A DNA stretch of 16,803 nucleotides from an uncultured Mycoplasmatota bacterium (lineage in GTDB: Bacteria; Bacillota_I; Bacilli_A; RF39; UBA660), in contig CANPBV010000027.1 of assembly GCA_947572405.1 (NCBI GenBank), positions 1 to 16,803 on the forward strand. Direction: 5' to 3'. The notes beneath the pieces are model-generated. The model saw only the letters and a program-made list of their open reading frames with translations, was not told the DNA's origin and ran no database searches. The number at the start of each line of letters is the position of its first letter. Positions within the stretch are counted from its first letter, which is position 1. This document shows, piece after piece, positions 15,763 through 16,803 of this stretch. The position numbers were made by a program, and so were the translations under genes.

Positions 15763-16482
15763 CTATTTCAATATTTTAAAGCTTCCAAATCCACTAGAGC
15801 GATGGCTACCTATTCCAGCTTTCCATAAAAAATCTAATAATTGTGGATTTCCTTTTAATTGAAATACGCCCAAAGAAGCATTGATACTATGATGATAAAG
15901 TTTTACTACCGTTTTTTTGTTTTTTAATGGAACGATATCAAAATCATCAACAGAAATAGGATATTCCAGTTTCTGTAGCATACTATTTAGATTCATTTTT
16001 AAAGTTTCCTTAAATTCAGTATCCTGATAAGTATAATAAATATCTTGATTTGTTTCTCTATTATGATTTCGCACAATAAGTGGAGATGACATTTGGATAA
16101 TAATATTATCTTCATTCAAATATGTTAGTTGTCCTATTGTTACCCGATTTAGCTTCATTTGGTTATTTCGAAGAGGAAAAGCTATTGTTCCCATCCCTCT
16201 TAAAGCATTGCCCAAAAGGATCCCATCTTGCATATCGTAATCAGTAATATGAACGATTAACTTATTTGTTCCCAATATAATTTGATCTTTTAAAAATTGA
16301 GGAGAATCAAAATAGGTTGCAAATGTAAATGTTTTTAAAGCTGTATTTCCATCCTGATATAATTCATAATACATGTTTTCATCATAAGCTTCTAGCGCTT
16401 TTTTAAAAAAACTAACAATAAAGCTATGGTATTCTATTGGAATAATATTATTTTTTAGGGAAAACTCCAAATCTATTTTCAT
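15763..16482 (-). CDS. cas6: CRISPR RNA endoribonuclease Cas6
   Basis: Cas6 cuts the repeat transcript to give crRNAs with an 8-base 5' tag. The C-terminal glycine-rich loop GIGSHRSSGFG (223-233 from the chosen start) is the family signature. LGNALRGMG and SPLIVRNH in the middle fit I-B/III Cas6 RAMP proteins. I chose ATG 16482 (MKIDLEFSL) because family homology begins there and the 239-residue product is of usual size. An upstream TTG at 16554 or ATG at 16527 would add an untypical lysine-rich tail. The ribosome binding site is poor at all candidates (AAAGAAAAG before the chosen ATG), so the start stays uncertain. H19 is a possible catalytic His. It is the first gene of the cas operon. Confidence 0.88.
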   Translation of the reverse strand: MKIDLEFSLKNNIIPIEYHSFIVSFFKKALEAYDENMYYELYQDGNTALKTFTFATYFDSPQFLKDQIILGTNKLIVHITDYDMQDGILLGNALRGMGTIAFPLRNNQMKLNRVTIGQLTYLNEDNIIIQMSSPLIVRNHNRETNQDIYYTYQDTEFKETLKMNLNSMLQKLEYPISVDDFDIVPLKNKKTVVKLYHHSINASLGVFQLKGNPQLLDFLWKAGIGSHRSSGFGSFKILK

Positions 16483-16592
16483 CTTTTCTTTTTCATTCTT
16501 ATTTTTTAAAAAGGTTGTGTTAAACATAATAACTGATAAATCAAATATAACCAAATTTTAATAACGTTAAAACACATATTTTAAAATGGCTA

Positions 16593-16622
16593 ATTATATT
16601 GGATTTAAAAATGATAATTTAA
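16593..16622 (-). promoter_or_regulatory. Weak promoter candidate for the cas operon
   Basis: On the minus strand TATAAT (16598-16593) follows TTAAAT (16622-16617) with an 18-base spacer. The -10 is perfect and the -35 is poor. It lies about 110 bases before the chosen cas6 start. In such AT-rich sequence a perfect -10 alone is weak evidence, but no better minus-strand promoter is visible in the 16483-16803 stretch, which has no gene. Confidence 0.35.
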
Positions 16623-16637
16623 GTGCTTATCAGTCAT

Positions 16638-16655
16638 AAAGTTGAACACAACTTT
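16638..16655. promoter_or_regulatory. Perfect palindrome upstream of cas6, possible operator
   Basis: AAAGTTG (16638-16644), a 4-base centre and CAACTTT (16649-16655) form a perfect 18-base inverted repeat in the intergenic region upstream of cas6. It lies about 15 bases upstream of the weak cas promoter candidate. A related GTTAAACACAACC-like string on the complementary reading occurs near 16514-16526. No clean T run follows on either strand, so a protein-binding site is as likely as a terminator. No regulator gene is in the window. Confidence 0.4.
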
Positions 16656-16656
16656 T

Positions 16657-16713
16657 AAAAAAGAGATATTCAAAAATAAAAACTACTTCCTTTCTACTAC
16701 AATATTTCTCTTT
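16657..16713 (-). terminator. Long-loop terminator-like hairpin at the cas operon boundary
   Basis: On the minus strand AAAGAGA (16713-16707) pairs with TCTCTTT (16666-16660), with a further partial AATA/TATT pairing inside. A T run ends at 16657. The loop of about 30 bases makes this a weak candidate. Its left arm and A-run nearly repeat the element at 4078-4097. Confidence 0.25.
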
Positions 16714-16770
16714 ATTTAAGAAGAATTAATACCTTCTCACAATTTCATAATTGGTGTTAGTATAGATATA

Positions 16771-16802
16771 TAGACACGAAAATTTGAAAGGAATGGTATA
16801 AT
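16771..16802 (+). promoter_or_regulatory. Rightward promoter candidate at the window edge
   Basis: On the plus strand an extended -10, TGGTATAAT, ends at 16802. The only -35-like string, TAGACA (16771-16776), sits 20 bases away, which is too far for a normal spacer, so the extended -10 would have to suffice. It would drive a divergent gene beyond the right end. GAAAGGA at 16786-16792 could instead be the ribosome binding site of that gene. Confidence 0.4.
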
Positions 16803-16803
16803 A

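Noticed and set aside
16483..16554. Longer Cas6 starting at TTG 16554
   Set aside because: The extra 24 residues lack a ribosome binding site and family similarity, and Cas6 proteins normally begin at the MKIDLEF-like segment.

Overview
The window is AT-rich throughout and uses the standard bacterial code: TGA is a genuine stop (cas3 and the SDR gene end in TGA) and Trp is TGG. Shine-Dalgarno sequences are strong (AGGAGG, GGAGG, AAAGGA). Together with the gene content (type I-B 'Tneap' CRISPR-Cas, a Wadjet operon of the DUF2397/DUF2398 kind, a PdaA-like deacetylase and an Alum_res/YnbB-like PLP enzyme) this suggests a low-GC Bacillota (Clostridia/Erysipelotrichia-like) chromosome. The genus cannot be named from the sequence. 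Every gene I support lies on the minus strand, so the window reads from right to left.

Right part (16.5-9.1 kb): a type I-B CRISPR-Cas operon in the order cas6-cas8(cst1)-cas7(cst2)-cas5-cas3-[cas4 remnant]-cas1-cas2. A leader and a 9-repeat array (8376-8932) follow. The interference half looks intact. The adaptation half is damaged: about a dozen codons of cas4 run straight into the middle of cas1, so cas4 is lost and Cas1 lacks its N-terminal domain, while Cas2 is intact. An intrinsic terminator and an overlapping promoter candidate sit between cas5 and cas3.

Middle (8.35-5.9 kb): a two-gene, translationally coupled operon (SDR oxidoreductase, then a methionine gamma-lyase/aluminium-resistance-family PLP enzyme) with its own strong promoter. 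It lies between the main array and a second, leaderless, decaying array (6001-6227) with the same repeat family and orientation.

Left-middle (5.9-4.1 kb): a membrane-anchored DUF5011 + NodB deacetylase of the PdaA type. It is followed by a heavily degraded gene for a small membrane-anchored protein with several stops and frameshifts, and then a terminator.

Left (4.07-0 kb): a Wadjet-type anti-plasmid operon, jetA-jetB-jetC, with a promoter. JetC stops after 440 residues, and the bases after the stop hold a weak terminator-like hairpin and stops in all three frames. The Walker B/signature half of the SMC ATPase and JetD are therefore not in the window.

Overall this looks like a defence island in decay: two known systems (Wadjet and CRISPR I-B), each with a specific lesion, plus a dead gene and a relic array. 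I found no convincing wholly new system. The most informative observations are the cas4/cas1 deletion junction, the variant leader-proximal repeat that fits stalled adaptation, the split arrays, the terminator/promoter switch inside the cas operon, and the 10-bp inverted repeat between cas2 and the leader.
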